Positions 23,256 to 33,630 of a stretch of DNA of 64,000 nucleotides are shown piece by piece. Origin of the DNA: Otatea glauca (Eukaryota > Streptophyta > Magnoliopsida > Poales > Poaceae); the NCBI GenBank assembly GCA_036346275.1, contig CM070725.1, positions 387,001 through 451,000 on the forward strand, written 5' to 3'. The translations under genes and the position numbers were made by a program. Position 1 is the first letter of the stretch; every line of letters starts with the position of its first letter. Under the pieces are notes generated by a model. It worked only from the letters and a program-made list of their open reading frames with translations, searched no databases and was not told the DNA's origin.

Positions 23256-24275
23256 CTCCAGGTGACCCGTGGTGGTGAGTAGTAAGCCGAGTAGTGTTTG
23301 TAAATTGTAAGCTAGTGACTAGTGTAGTAGTGTTAGTCTGTTAGAGGTCCAATCAATGAACCAATCAACCATTGCCGGTAGTATATACGATGCTCAAATG
23401 GTTCTGAAATATTTGATGAAGTAGACAAGACTCGTCAAAATCATGCCACAACCCCAGAACATTGTATCTATGTCAAATTGTCTATTTTTATTTTTAAAAT
23501 ATAGTAATATACTTGACAATCTGATACAGATGTCTAGAGTCTTGTGCAGCACAGCATGATGCTTATGTTGAGCTAATTATGCCCCTTGGGAATATCTTGG
23601 TGACACTGCAGATCTGTATCACGGGAAGCATATCTGCTGGCCTACACCAAATTCTTCCATGGTTGTATTATCACAAGGTCATTGGTGTTTCACACTTTTT
23701 TTCTCTTTGTTGAAGGAGAGGCTGCAAAACCAGCTGTTACATCAGTTCTTGAATCTATTCGGGTGAAAATAAGTCTCTCTATGTCCTTTCGCCGTGTGAC
23801 TTTTGCATGATCTGGTTCACACTTTCTGTCTCTATTTTAGGGTGTAAAAGTTGTTTTCAGAACTAAGGAACTGAAAGAGAAACAGGACAGAATTTATGGT
23901 GATATGCTGAACAGTTGTATGAGCTTCTTTTTACTAACAAACCTAGTTCATGCAAATATTTCAAGTTTGGTTGGAATTCAATTCTTGTAAATAAAACACT
24001 TCTTTAACAAGATATAGATAAGAAATGCGTTGATAAATGCTGATACTACTTGCTTAAAAAATGATTTGGTTTGAGGTATAGTAAAGAACCAAAGATGTCA
24101 AGTTACTTGCTTCTATTACAATATTGTTAGTTTCACTGGATTGAAGCATCTTCACTTATAAATATTGATGCAGAGATGACCGAACCGGAGGATGACTTTT
24201 ATTTTTACATTGAACAATATTTTTGTGATTCCGAACACCCATTATGAAAATCCTGGATCCGTCACTGTTGTAGGT

Positions 24276-24717
24276 CCATTAATAGAGTATAGTCACAACT
24301 AATTGAGAATCTAAATAAGTGATAGACATTTAATCCTCGTAAGTAAGTCAACCATTTTCATCTGAACAATCTTACGGCTGGCCTTTATCGTTGTGGAAAA
24401 AAGACACTAGTACTAGCTAACAATGTCATGCTAAGCTTCACATAGACCAGATAGCAAAACAACACGTTAAAACGTCTCCTAATCGGTATGCTTATACAGA
24501 AAGAATTAAGGAAGTGATTATTGTGCCTCACAGTCACCGGTGAAGGACGAGCTGGCTCGGCGCTGCCAGTACTGGTCTGCTCACAGGGCAAGAACACACC
24601 AATTCCAACAGACAGAACCATCGGATTTATAGAAATTGCTATCTAATCACAGCTAGCTAGTAATCACATTTTACAAGCACATTATCTGGAGAAACGAATG
24701 TCAATTGTTGAGAGAGA
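24276..24717. other. Spacer between hAT element A and the NRPD1 fragment
   Basis: AT-rich, with no gene or repeat boundary recognised. Confidence 0.5.
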
Positions 24718-25600
24718 AGTCTTGAAGGCTTACACTAAAGCCATCGAAAAGTAAAAATTCCATCAATAATGGCTGCAGCACATTCAGAAATTGTAGCGTC
24801 TCACCTGGACCCTTCACACAAAGAATCGATGATACCAATGAGGCCAGTCAGGGGCGGAGCCTGCTCAGACCCAAGCCTCGGGCTGGTCCAAAGGTTATTG
24901 AGCTAATTTATAAATTTTCAAGAGAATTTGTATGGACTTTTTGGGCCAGGCCTGGGTGGCCCGACGCCTGACTCCGCCCCTGAGGCCAGTTAGATGATGC
25001 TAGACCTGAAAATGAAGTGATCAATGCAACACAAACATTGCCAACACAAACCTGAAATGAGAAATTCTTCAGATGGCCCAAATCAATTTCAAGATCTTGA
25101 TCTAGAAGTAAACAAAAAAATGTTATCAGATCATATATCATACATTTCTGGCAACAAGAAGATAGATGCTTAGAGAATTACCGGCAAACAGAAAAGGAAA
25201 TCTGAGTTTTTGACTTTGGCATAACATAATCGGTGATATAGCATGTACCAGCTCCTCATAAGGATTGAGACCATGAAAATATGAACTTTTCACAAGACCA
25301 TAGGCCTCTGGAGGATGCTCATCTCCAACAGCTGGGTGTTTATTCACAACGTGGTCTACATTAAAGTCTTGAAGGCTTACACTAAAGCCATCCAGAAGTA
25401 AAAATTCCGACAATATTGGCTGCAGCACATTCGAAAATTGTAGCACCTCTCCTGGACCCTTCACACAAAGAATGGATGATTCTTAATTTGTCTAGATCCA
25501 GTTTTATAACAGTGCTGTCCCTGACTAGGTGCCTAGCCCCTTGACAAGTTAATTCTGCTGGCAACGTACCTTGCACTATTCGTGTGATTGTCCAACAACA
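24718..25600 (-). pseudogene. RNA polymerase IV/V largest subunit fragment (NRPD1-like)
   Basis: On the minus strand, LVQGTLPAELTCQG-like sequence is followed by HLVRDSTVIKLDLDK (about 25600-25495). Then come KGPGEVLQFSNVLQPILSEF, LLLDGFSVSLQDF and AYGLVKSSYFHGLNPYEEL (about 25464-25240). These strings match the plant-specific Pol IV/V largest subunit, which makes or uses siRNA-directing transcripts for transposon silencing. A second, diverged copy of the KGPGE...SVSLQDF exon lies at 24718-24835 and is open through the duplicated part. Frameshifts, missing sequence between the blocks and a MITE (24849-24982) next to the second copy show this is a broken fragment. NRPD1 is preferred over NRPE1 from memory of the motif, not from a search. 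Confidence 0.65.
24849..24982 (+). mobile_element. 134-bp hAT-type MITE (D)
   Basis: Perfect 11-bp terminal inverted repeats CAGGGGCGGAG / CTCCGCCCCTG and a perfect 8-bp duplication AGGCCAGT (24841-24848 and 24983-24990). It has no coding capacity. The termini match those of elements A-C, so a shared transposase is likely. Confidence 0.93.
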
Positions 25601-26440
25601 TGGATTTGACTTGACCACAGCACGGGTGGGAAGTGATCACAACACAAACATTGACAACTGGTTATCCGATTCTTTGCTTAACATGGTTCTGGAAGACATA
25701 TGTTTTCCTGTCTGTTCAATTATGCTTTGTTTATATGGGTTAATTGCCACCCGAGCCCTCATGTTTTCCTGTGTGTTCAATCTTCTCGTTGACAAGGGTG
25801 ATCTAATCTTGTAAACGTAAGTCTTGAGCTATTGTCCATGCATGCAAATCATGTCTGAAATAATTTCCAAGAAAAAATTTCTTCAATACAACCAGCATGC
25901 TGCATTTATTTTGGATAATTGTCACCAATTTTGTCCGTCCATTGCATAGCTCATGTAATAAGTGAAACTAACACAATGCCTACACCTGAATGAGGATATA
26001 CCTTAGGGTTCTAGGAGGACGAAATCGGGATCGGAGGTGGTGCGCAAGGGATGACGATGCTGCTGAGCTACGAAGGAGGGGACGGCGGGGGTCACGGCGG
26101 CCGATGCCTGGAGTTGCTCGCGTCGGCTCGGAATGGAGTCGATCCAGAGCGGGGGGAGGCAGAGGCGGCTTTGAGTGGCGTGGATCCGGTACCCAAATAT
26201 ATATCAATCAACATATATATATATATATATAAGTGTTGGATTAACCGGAAGAGCATACCTCTAATTCTTTCCATTCGTGACTGTGCCACTGCCATGCGAT
26301 GCAAGCACAAGGCATGCAAGGCAGGCAGGGAGGGCTAGCTCCAGCCTCCAGCGGCACATATGACACACGTACGTACCATTAGTCCTTGTGTTGGGCCTCC
26401 TGATCCCATCCAGCTGATCGACCTGCATTTTGCAGATGAA
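25601..26440. other. Intergenic with a GC-rich exon-like patch
   Basis: About 25995-26200 is GC-rich. On the minus strand it reads like a grass 5' exon ending CTAGAACCCTAAG next to GTATATCC, a possible splice donor. It might be the first exon of the NRPD1-like fragment, but continuity could not be shown. An (AT)n run lies at about 26211-26232. Confidence 0.4.
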
Positions 26441-27800
26441 TGCAGGATTGAAAAAACTCAAAAAATTTAAATCGCTACAGTAATCTCAAAAAATCTCAAC
26501 GAGATCTCACCATTTTTTGACCGGAATTTGATGTTTGACCACCAGATTTGACCGGAAATTGATCAATAACCCTTAACAAAGTCATCTTCTATGAAAATTT
26601 GTAGAAAAACCGAATTTTTGATACATTTTTTAAAAATTTTAGAAAAACTGTCAGTTTTTTTATAAAATTGTACGTGATATATCTCGATCTGAAAAATTTA
26701 TGGTACTATCCTAAGAAGTTTAGAATCATATAGAAAAAATTAAAAATAATTAAACTTCATTTGTTATCTTTAAAAAATCAAAAACAGAATGAACATAATT
26801 GGGACAGTAACATTGTCAGAATTTTATAAATTTTCTCGAGTGTGATCATGATCCAAAATTTTTATGAGAGCTTAATAATTGACTCAGTACCATTATTATT
26901 TTTTAAAAAAATTTAAACTTTTTGTGTTTTCTTAATCAAATCTATGTATGTATTGAACTTTATTTGTTATATTTCAAAAACCAAAAACAGAAAGAACATA
27001 AATGGTACACTGTACTTGTAAGAATTTTATAAATTCATTGGAGTGTGATCATGATTCAAAATTTTTATGAGATCTTAAGAATTTCCTTATAACCGTTATG
27101 CAAAATTTTCAAAAATTTTAAATATTTTTTGGTAGCTAAAACGAATCTATGTATTGATCATTAGGCTTCTACGAGGATGTAGAACTCTCAGAATTTTATA
27201 GAAACATTGATGATAAATTAGAACCATCCACAAAAAGTTTCAAGATTTTCTAACATGGTTTGTACAATTTTTCATTTGGTTGAAGTTTGCCGTAAAGCTT
27301 TTATCAGTATAGTAGCACTGTCCGAATTTTTAAACATTCATGAAGCTTGATCATCATCTAAAAATTTTATTAGAATATTAGTGATGCATCACAACCATGC
27401 AATTTTTTTTTAAATTTTCTAACGTGATTTGTTTCATTTTTCATTCGGTTCAAATTTGTCGGTCAGCGTTTTATCAGGACAGTAGCAATATTTAAATTTT
27501 TAAAAATTCCTCAGATCTTATAATCATCTAAAATTTTTATGGGAACATCACTGATGTGTCATGAACCTAAAAAAAAGATTTCAAAATTTTTCAACGTCGT
27601 TTGATCTATTTTTTGCTTGGTGCAATTTCCCCGAGATATCGGCAAATCTCAGCAAAACTGGCCAAAATTTTGGTTTTCTCGGTAGAAAAAAAACCGGATT
27701 TGAATTTTTCTTTTTGTATTTCGTCCGAGATTTTTTCAAAATTTCTAAATCTCGTCGAGATTTCGTTCTCTGGTGATGCACGAGATTTTGAACCCTGATG
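26441..27800. repeat. AT-rich degenerate tandem repeat array
   Basis: Drifted repeats of two lengths. A period of about 200 bp links 26755 and 26957 (AACTTYATTTGTTAT, then GTGTGATCATGATYCAAAATTT in each). A period of about 172 bp links 27240 and 27411 (TTTTCTAACRTGRTTTGT, then TTATCAG...AGTAGCA). The edges carry GAGATCTC/CGAGATTT-rich sequence. There is no gene, and the element class is unknown. Confidence 0.6.
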
Positions 27801-28003
27801 CTACGTCACTAACCAGCTAGCGGTGCTGCCTATATATGTATATATTAAATATTACTCAAGTAGCAGCTAGCTAGCTAGTTGCAATATCGATCGTATGTGA
27901 ATTCGGTTTAATTAGCTAGGTGACGTGCGAGAAGATAAGATCCAAGCCAAGATGATCCATGCATGCATGTCCTCTCTCTGAGTCTCAGATCTCTACTAGC
28001 TAG

Positions 28004-28497
28004 TGTCATGTGCCGGACACTGAACAGGACAACATCGGCTAATATGAAGTCTAGGCAAGGCTGGGCGTGAAGGGTTGAGTTGATCTTGTGTTGTTGGAGT
28101 CTTTTTAGGGTGTGTTTGGTGGAGCTTCACCTCCACCAGATCCGTGGAGCTGGAGCTGTGAGTACATTAAAAGTGTTTAGATAGATCATCTTGTTTACAT
28201 TTTAGATCAAAAATATAAACTTGATTCACTTTATTTTAGTCTACAAGTTTTAGATCTCGGGTGAAACTGGGATCTGGAGCTCTACCAAATAGACCCTTAG
28301 TTATGTGTGTTGCTGGACCCACCTGTAATAGACTTTGGGGGCAGGGTATAAGTTCTGCTCGAAAGGGTCCTGAGGGAAGGGAATAGAAAACAGAATCCTC
28401 ATTTGTCTGGTTCCATTGCTTCCTTGTCCTCTAATCCAACTCTCTCTCTCGCTCGAATGTTCATCCCAGAGCATACACTATCTGGATGATCATCACA
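28004..28497 (+). repeat. 5' LTR of chromovirus 2, with MITE inside
   Basis: Begins TGTCATGTGCC, ends GATCATCACA. It is longer than the 3' LTR because of a 189-bp MITE plus its 3-bp duplication at 28105-28299. Confidence 0.92.
28108..28296 (+). mobile_element. Tourist-like (PIF/Harbinger) MITE
   Basis: Starts GGGTGTGTTTGGTGGAGCT and ends GAGCTCTACCAAATAGACCC, giving imperfect inverted repeats of about 20 bp. It is flanked by TTA on both sides (28105-28107 and 28297-28299), the PIF/Harbinger target size and sequence. The 3' LTR of the same retroelement shows the empty site (CCTTATAGTT at about 37819), which proves insertion after the LTRs were formed. Confidence 0.9.
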
Positions 28498-28499
28498 TT

Positions 28500-28511
28500 T
28501 GGTATCAGAGC
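28500..28511 (+). other. Primer binding site (tRNA-Met type)
   Basis: TGGTATCAGAGC, two bases after the 5' LTR end. Confidence 0.88.
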
Positions 28512-28565
28512 CACCTTCTGCTCTGGTGCCCCGGAGGAACAGTCGCAGTGGGAGGAGAGGAGAAG

Positions 28566-28812
28566 ATGGCTGCAGCTATGGCATCGGTGGAAAACCAGTT
28601 TGAAGGGATTAATGCTCTGCTGAAGCAGATTTTGGATGATGTTCACGGAGTGAAGTCAGAGATAGGGGGGAAGTGCGCACAACAGTGGAAGTGGTGCGGG
28701 GACGCGTGGAGATATTGGAGGCACGCCCTAATGTCGATCGGCAAGCGGTTCATCTGGGCCTCTCGCCGCCAATGCAAGCCATTCACCTGGGGGCTTCGAC
28801 GTCGGTGGTCTT
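28566..28812 (+). pseudogene. Gag 5' part of chromovirus 2
   Basis: The ATG at 28566 gives MAAAMASVENQFEGINALL and then ILDDVHGVKSEIGG. A frame change occurs at the G-run around 28665, after which TTVEVVRGRVEILEARPN continues the protein. It is cut at 28812 by the antisense copia element, and Gag resumes at about 33631. Confidence 0.75.
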
Positions 28813-29105
28813 TGTTAGAACCTTGCCGGAGAGACAACGCACACGTTGCCGGCGAGATTACAGCCAACACAACACAAGAAACTCACGTTTCTACTGCTCA
28901 CTCTGATGTTTTGGTGCTTCCAATTGGATGCATTTTCTTGTGTCTATTGCCTTGCTTAAATAGAACATTACATGGAAAGGAAATTACATGGAAAGGAAAT
29001 TACATCCCTACAAATCTGCTAGAATCAATCACGCATAGCCTAATATTAGTAACTTACCAAACTAAGAAAAATACTAAACTTAGCACCCAAGGTTTACTTT
29101 CAACA
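28813..29105 (-). repeat. 3' LTR of the antisense copia element
   Basis: TGTTAGAACC...TTCAACA as read on the plus strand. It carries a 16-bp tandem duplication (TACATGGAAAGGAAAT) absent from the other LTR. The adjoining CTCCTCCTAAG is the complement of the polypurine tract. Confidence 0.92.
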
Positions 29106-29299
29106 CTCCTCCTAAGCCTTGTGGTGCGTGCTCCCGAGATCAATTAGGCCAATCTTAGAACGAAGTTCATGAAACTTAGTCTTGCCGAGCGGCCGTTAGA
29201 ATGTCGCCTAGTCGTTCCTCGCTCTCGATGAACTTGACATTGATCGGACCATCATCCGCAGACTTTGACAAAATGATACTTCCCTTGAATGTGCTTACT

Positions 29300-30720
29300 T
29301 TGTCCATGGAGTCTCGGGTTCTTGATCAAAGCAATGGCGGATCGTTGTCCACTCTTAGCACCGGTGCTCTCGGCCGATCCTCGCACCTCTCCCAAAGACT
29401 CGAGCCACCACAATGCTCGACAAGTAGCATTTGCGTACCGCTATGTATTCGCGCTCTCGCAGCTTGATCGCGCCACAACCTTCGCTTCATGGATTGCGGT
29501 GATTGGGGCGCCGAGGAAGAAAATCACCCCTGTCGTGCTTTTCCTAGCATCGACGCCGCCAAAGAAAGTCGCTATCATCGCATTCCCGTCGGTGGGTCTC
29601 CTTCTCCTTCTCGCCAACCAAAGTCCCCAATCGGGTTCCCGCCACATAGCGCAAGATATGTTTCACCGCGCGAAGTGGTCCTCGCGCGGATCTTCCAGAA
29701 ACCGGCTGACATACCCAACAACGAAAGCTATATCGGGGCGAGTGTTAACCAAGTACCTCAAGCTTCCGACGATGCTTCTATACGTCGTTGCGTCCACTGG
29801 CGGCTCCGTGCTGAGCTTGCTCAGCTTCAGGCGTGCCTCCATGGGTACTTGACATGAATTGCACCCCGCCATGCCGCTCCTCTCCAGAATCTTGCCGGCA
29901 TAGGCACCTTGGTTGAGTGAGACCCCCCTCGCGCTCTGCTTTACCTCAATGCCGAGGTAGTAGTGAAGTTGGCCGAGGTCGCTCATCTTGAATGCGGCCG
30001 CCATCTCCTTCTTGAATTCCTTGATGTCGTCGGAGCTCGAGCCAGTGATCACAAGGTCGTCGACATAGACCCCGACCACTAACTGAGCGTCGCCTTTCCG
30101 CCTGATGTAGATGGCGTGCTCCGATGGGCTCCTCCCGAAACCGAGCGACAACAGCGTGTCGCCCAACCAGCGTTCGTGCACGCGGTGCTTGGTGCAGCCG
30201 TCTGTGCCTTCCGCGGTTTGAGCACCTTGTGCTCCTTGCCGATGATGACGAAACCAAGCGGCCGCCGGCGTGACCTCCTCCTGCGCAGTCGCCGTTTAGG
30301 AACGCCGATTTGACGTCCATGTGGTGCACTTCCCACCCTCGTATGCCGCGAGAGCGATGAGCAGCGCACCGAGTCCAACCGAGCCACCGCGCGAACACCT
30401 CGTCGAAGTCGATCTTGCGTCGCGTGCGTAGCCCTTCACCACGAGGCGTGCCTTGTGCTTCGACACCGCCCCGTGCTCGTCCCTCTTCACCTTGTACACC
30501 CATTTCACCCCGATCGCCTTGCGGCTGGGTGGAAGGTCGGCGAGGCACCACGTGCCGTTCTCCTCGATGGACTCCATCTCCTCCATCATCGCCTTCCTCC
30601 AGCTGGGACTGCGTTCTGCCTCGGCGAATGAGGCAGGCTCGTCAGCGCTTACCGTGTTCAGCTCCTCAGTCACCAGAACGCGCGGTGCGAACCCGCGTGG
30701 CGAGGCTGGCCCGATTATGT
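29300..30720 (-). pseudogene. Reverse transcriptase and RNase H of the antisense copia element
   Basis: On the minus strand the reverse transcriptase opens with ENGTWCLADLPPSRKAIG and VKWVYKVKRDEHG (around 30500). It then shows a DVKSAFLNG block (other frame, about 30310) and the catalytic YVDDL (30053-30067). It ends with PVDATTYRSIVGSLRYL and TRPDIAFVVGYVSRFL. RNase H is recognisable by ARKSTTGVIFFLG (about 29540). At least three frame changes separate the blocks. Catalytic YVDD is kept, but no continuous polyprotein exists. Confidence 0.85.
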
Positions 30721-31994
30721 CGTTGATGCTGCGGAACCGGAGAGGCGCGTCGTCGTCGTGGTCCGCATCTAGGTTCGCGTCATCGATCTCGACGTCCTGG
30801 TTCGCGACGTCGTCGGCCCCGACCGAGCTCGATGTTCGCCGCGCCTCCGCCATGTCGGCCGCCGGTCGCTCGGGTTGTGGTCGCAGCTCGATTGTGAAGA
30901 TGTCGCCGCCACCGTTTGGCTCGCCGATGTCGCCGCCTTTGTCCCGCCCCACTGGCGTTTCGTCAAACACCACGTCGCGTGTCACATGGAGACGCCGTGA
31001 TGGGGTCGAACGCGCGGTACGCCTTGGAGCCGCGCTCGTAGCCGATGAAGACCATCTTGCGCCCACGATCCTCGAGCTTCTTCAGATGCGGCGATGTGTT
31101 CCGTACATACATGATGCACCCGAAGGTCTTGAGGTGGTGCACGGCCGGCTTCTTGCCGTGCCATGCCTCGAATGGCGTCATGCCATCCACGCTCTTCGTC
31201 GGGCACCGGTTCAACACATACGGCCGTGCTTACCGCTTCACCCGAGCGGTAGGGCAATCCTTTCGCCTTGAGCATACTTCATTGCCGCCACCACCGCGCC
31301 ATTTCGACACTCGACGACGCCGTTACATTGCGGGCTACATGGCGCGGTGTCTTTGGCGCAGACCCTTCGGATCGCGCAGATTCGCGAACTTCGGCGGCGG
31401 TGAATTCGCCGCCGCGGTCATCGCGGAGCGCCGACTTGAGTCCCGACTCGCCTCGGTAGCGAGCACGATTTCTTTAATGGCGCCGCGCACGATCCTTGGA
31501 CGGGATCGCGGCTACCCACATGTATCTTGAAATCGTCCACCAGAGCAAGAAAAACTTGTTACCTCTCGGTGTCGCCGGCGCAATTGGACCACACAGGTCG
31601 CCGTGCACCAGCTCGAGGCACTTCTCTGCTCAGAACTCCGCCTGAGCCGGGAACGAGGTGCGACGTTGCTTGCCACTGGCATACCTCGCCGATTGCTCAA
31701 GTTGCCCGGCGGGCAAAGCCGCGCACCGGCTCCTCCCGAGCTAGCTTCCGAGCGCCGCTATGTTGACGCGTTCGAACCGCTCGTGCCAGCGCCATGCCAC
31801 CTCATCGCCTCGGCTGCGCACCGCCAAGCATCTTGTCTCCGCAATTTTGACGTGGAGCGTGTACAACCGGTTGGCTACCCGAGTCACCCTCGCTAATAGC
31901 CTCCCGTCGGGCTCTCGGATCTTCATCACCCCAGCTTCAATGTTGATTTTGCAATCCCCTTCGTCGAGCTGTCCAACGCTGACTATGTTCGTCG
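30721..31994 (-). pseudogene. Integrase region of the antisense copia element
   Basis: On the minus strand 31217-30963 reads MLNRCPTKSVDGMTPFEAW, then LKTFGCIMYV and GRKMVFIGYE, the C-terminal signature of copia integrases. Upstream parts (to about 31990) are spread over several frames with pieces of the catalytic core. The region is heavily broken. Confidence 0.7.
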
Positions 31995-33320
31995 TCAGTC
32001 GGGGGATGAAGTAGACTCGAGAACGACCGAGCTCGCCATTCTTGCGAGCGAAGGTGACGGTGCGCGCCCTTCGATCCGTGCTACGGAGTCGTCGCCGAAT
32101 CGGACGGTGCCGAGTACCGCCGTGTCCATCCCCGAGAACGCGGCCCTAGATCCGGACATATGGTTTGTGGCGCCGGTGTCCAGGACCCGGGTTCCCGCCT
32201 CCGGTCCTTCTCTTCTCGAGTTGGGCGAACACCTTCGCTCCCAGATCTCGACCGGGTGCTCGACGCCGCTGCGCCTCGGTCGCAATGCTTGAGCTCCTTG
32301 TCTGCCACACCAAAGTGTTCTGCGAGAAAAAGCACTGTCGATGGTGAGTTCACGGATCCCGTCCGGTGAGGTGCGCGGATTTCGTTGGAGACGGGAATGG
32401 ACGGCGCCTTTGCGGCGAAGTGAGGCTTCCTCCTCCTCTTGAACGGTGTGGGCTTGCTCCGCTGGGCCGAGATCGGCATTCACGGGCCCGATGGCCCATC
32501 TTCCCGCAGCGCGGCACTCGTCGCCGGTGGGCTTATTTGAATTCGACGGCCCACCGGTGACATGTTGCGCGCGCGCCGCGCCCTCTTCGTCCTCCTCCCG
32601 ACGCCCCGCTCGCCTCGCCCACCACTTGCGCCGCGCCGAGTGGTTCTCCACCTCGCGCTTCTTCCGACGCGCGCCCCACTCCTCCTCCGTGAGTCTGACC
32701 TTCCCTCGTCTTTGTAGCGATGCGGCGCTTCTTGAACGCCTCCGCTTCCTTCAACCGCCCGTCGATCGGCGACCGTCATGGTCGACACATCCAACAAGGT
32801 CTTGATCGCAATTGCGATCCGCTCAAACGGGATGGCGAGCTTGAAGTATCTTGGCGACGATTTCGGCATCCTTGACCTCCTCACCCAAGGTGGCAAGATG
32901 TGCCGCCATATTGTTCGATCGGGAGCGAAGTCCTCGACGGTCTCGCCGTCTTCGAGCGTGGCAAGGTCGAATTTCCGGCGCGGTATTGCTGCGCGTCGAC
33001 TTCTTCACGCGATCATCCCGACCCTTAGGGTCGCGATCGTGTCCCGAGCCTCCTTTGCCGTTTCCATCTGGCGATGGTCGGCACCATCTCGGTGGCACCG
33101 CTCGCATAGAGCGCCCAGCGCCAAAGATCTCCTCCCGAGTATCGTGCGCCGCCCTGATGACGCGTTCGAGAGCCCCGACCCTCAATTTCACCTTCATCGA
33201 GTGCCCGGTCGAGTAGTTGGTCTTGGTGAGGACGGGTAGCTACTCCCGGCGCCCACCTCACGAATCACCCGCTGGACCACCACTCCATCTTTGGAGGTGC
33301 TGTCTTTCGACATCTCAGGC
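31995..33320 (-). pseudogene. Gag and protease of the antisense copia element
   Basis: The protease motif LDTGATNHMSG, followed by VRFGDDSVARIEG, is seen in the minus-strand frame ending at 31995. This is the copia protease active site (D-T-G-A). Gag lies further right to about 33320 with arginine-rich pieces in several frames. The zinc knuckle could not be pinned down. Confidence 0.65.
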
Positions 33321-33336
33321 CCTAGCCGCAACCGCG

Positions 33337-33348
33337 GCTCTGATACCA
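33337..33348 (-). other. Primer binding site of the antisense copia element
   Basis: The complement reads TGGTATCAGAGC, two bases from the LTR at 33351. It fixes the element's orientation as minus. Confidence 0.88.
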
Positions 33349-33350
33349 AA

Positions 33351-33625
33351 TGTTAGAACCTTGCGGAGAGACAACGCACACGCTGTTGGCGAGATCTGAC
33401 CAACACAACACAAGAAACTCACGCTTCTACTGCTCACTCTGATGTTTTGGTGCTTCCAATTGGATGCATTTTCTTGTGTCTATTGCCTTGCTTAAATAGA
33501 ACATTACATGGAAAGGAAATTACATCCCTACAAATCTGCTAGAATCAATCACGCATAGCCTAATATTAGTAACTTACCAAACTAAGAAAAATACTAAACT
33601 TAGCACCCAAGGTTTACTTTCAACA
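33351..33625 (-). repeat. 5' LTR of the antisense copia element
   Basis: 275 bp, same ends as 28813-29105 without the 16-bp duplication. GTCTT follows. Confidence 0.92.
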
Positions 33626-33630
33626 GTCTT

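Larger units (their letters stand above)
21934..24267 (+). mobile_element. hAT-type non-autonomous element A, gene-carrying
   Basis: Starts CAGGGGCGGATCTGG and ends CCTGGATCCGTCACTG, so the termini are imperfect inverted repeats (CAGKGRCGGATC type). It is flanked by a perfect 8-bp duplication TTGTAGGT (21926-21933 and 24268-24275), the size made by hAT transposases. No transposase is recognised in the part outside element B. Instead it holds a GC-rich 5' segment (about 22060-22400, with an ATG frame MAEEGRWAMSAPSHDPA) and exon-like pieces at 23540-23920 (for example GEAAKPAVTSVLESIRVK, and VVFRTKELKEKQDR). These look like captured host sequence of unrecognised origin. The strand is arbitrary. 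Confidence 0.85.
28813..33625 (-). mobile_element. Ty1-copia retrotransposon, antisense, nested in chromovirus 2
   Basis: LTRs at 28813-29105 (3' on the element's strand) and 33351-33625 (5') are flanked by a perfect 5-bp duplication GTCTT (28808-28812 and 33626-33630). Read on the minus strand: 5' LTR, tRNA-Met primer site, Gag, protease, integrase, reverse transcriptase, RNase H, purine tract, 3' LTR. Integrase before reverse transcriptase is the Ty1-copia order. The LTRs are very similar, with most differences in the first 70 bases, so this is one of the youngest insertions here. The coding region is nevertheless full of frame changes. Confidence 0.93.

Noticed and set aside
28004..28013. 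Chromovirus 2 LTR starting at TGTGCC (28009) and TGTACC (37714)
   Set aside because: That choice gives no target duplication. Starting at TGTCATG (28004) and TGCTATG (37709) aligns equally well and gives perfect GCTAG duplications.
29201..33261. Many plus-strand ORFs of 80-270 codons
   Set aside because: Reverse-strand shadows of the antisense copia element, whose protease and reverse transcriptase motifs lie on the minus strand.
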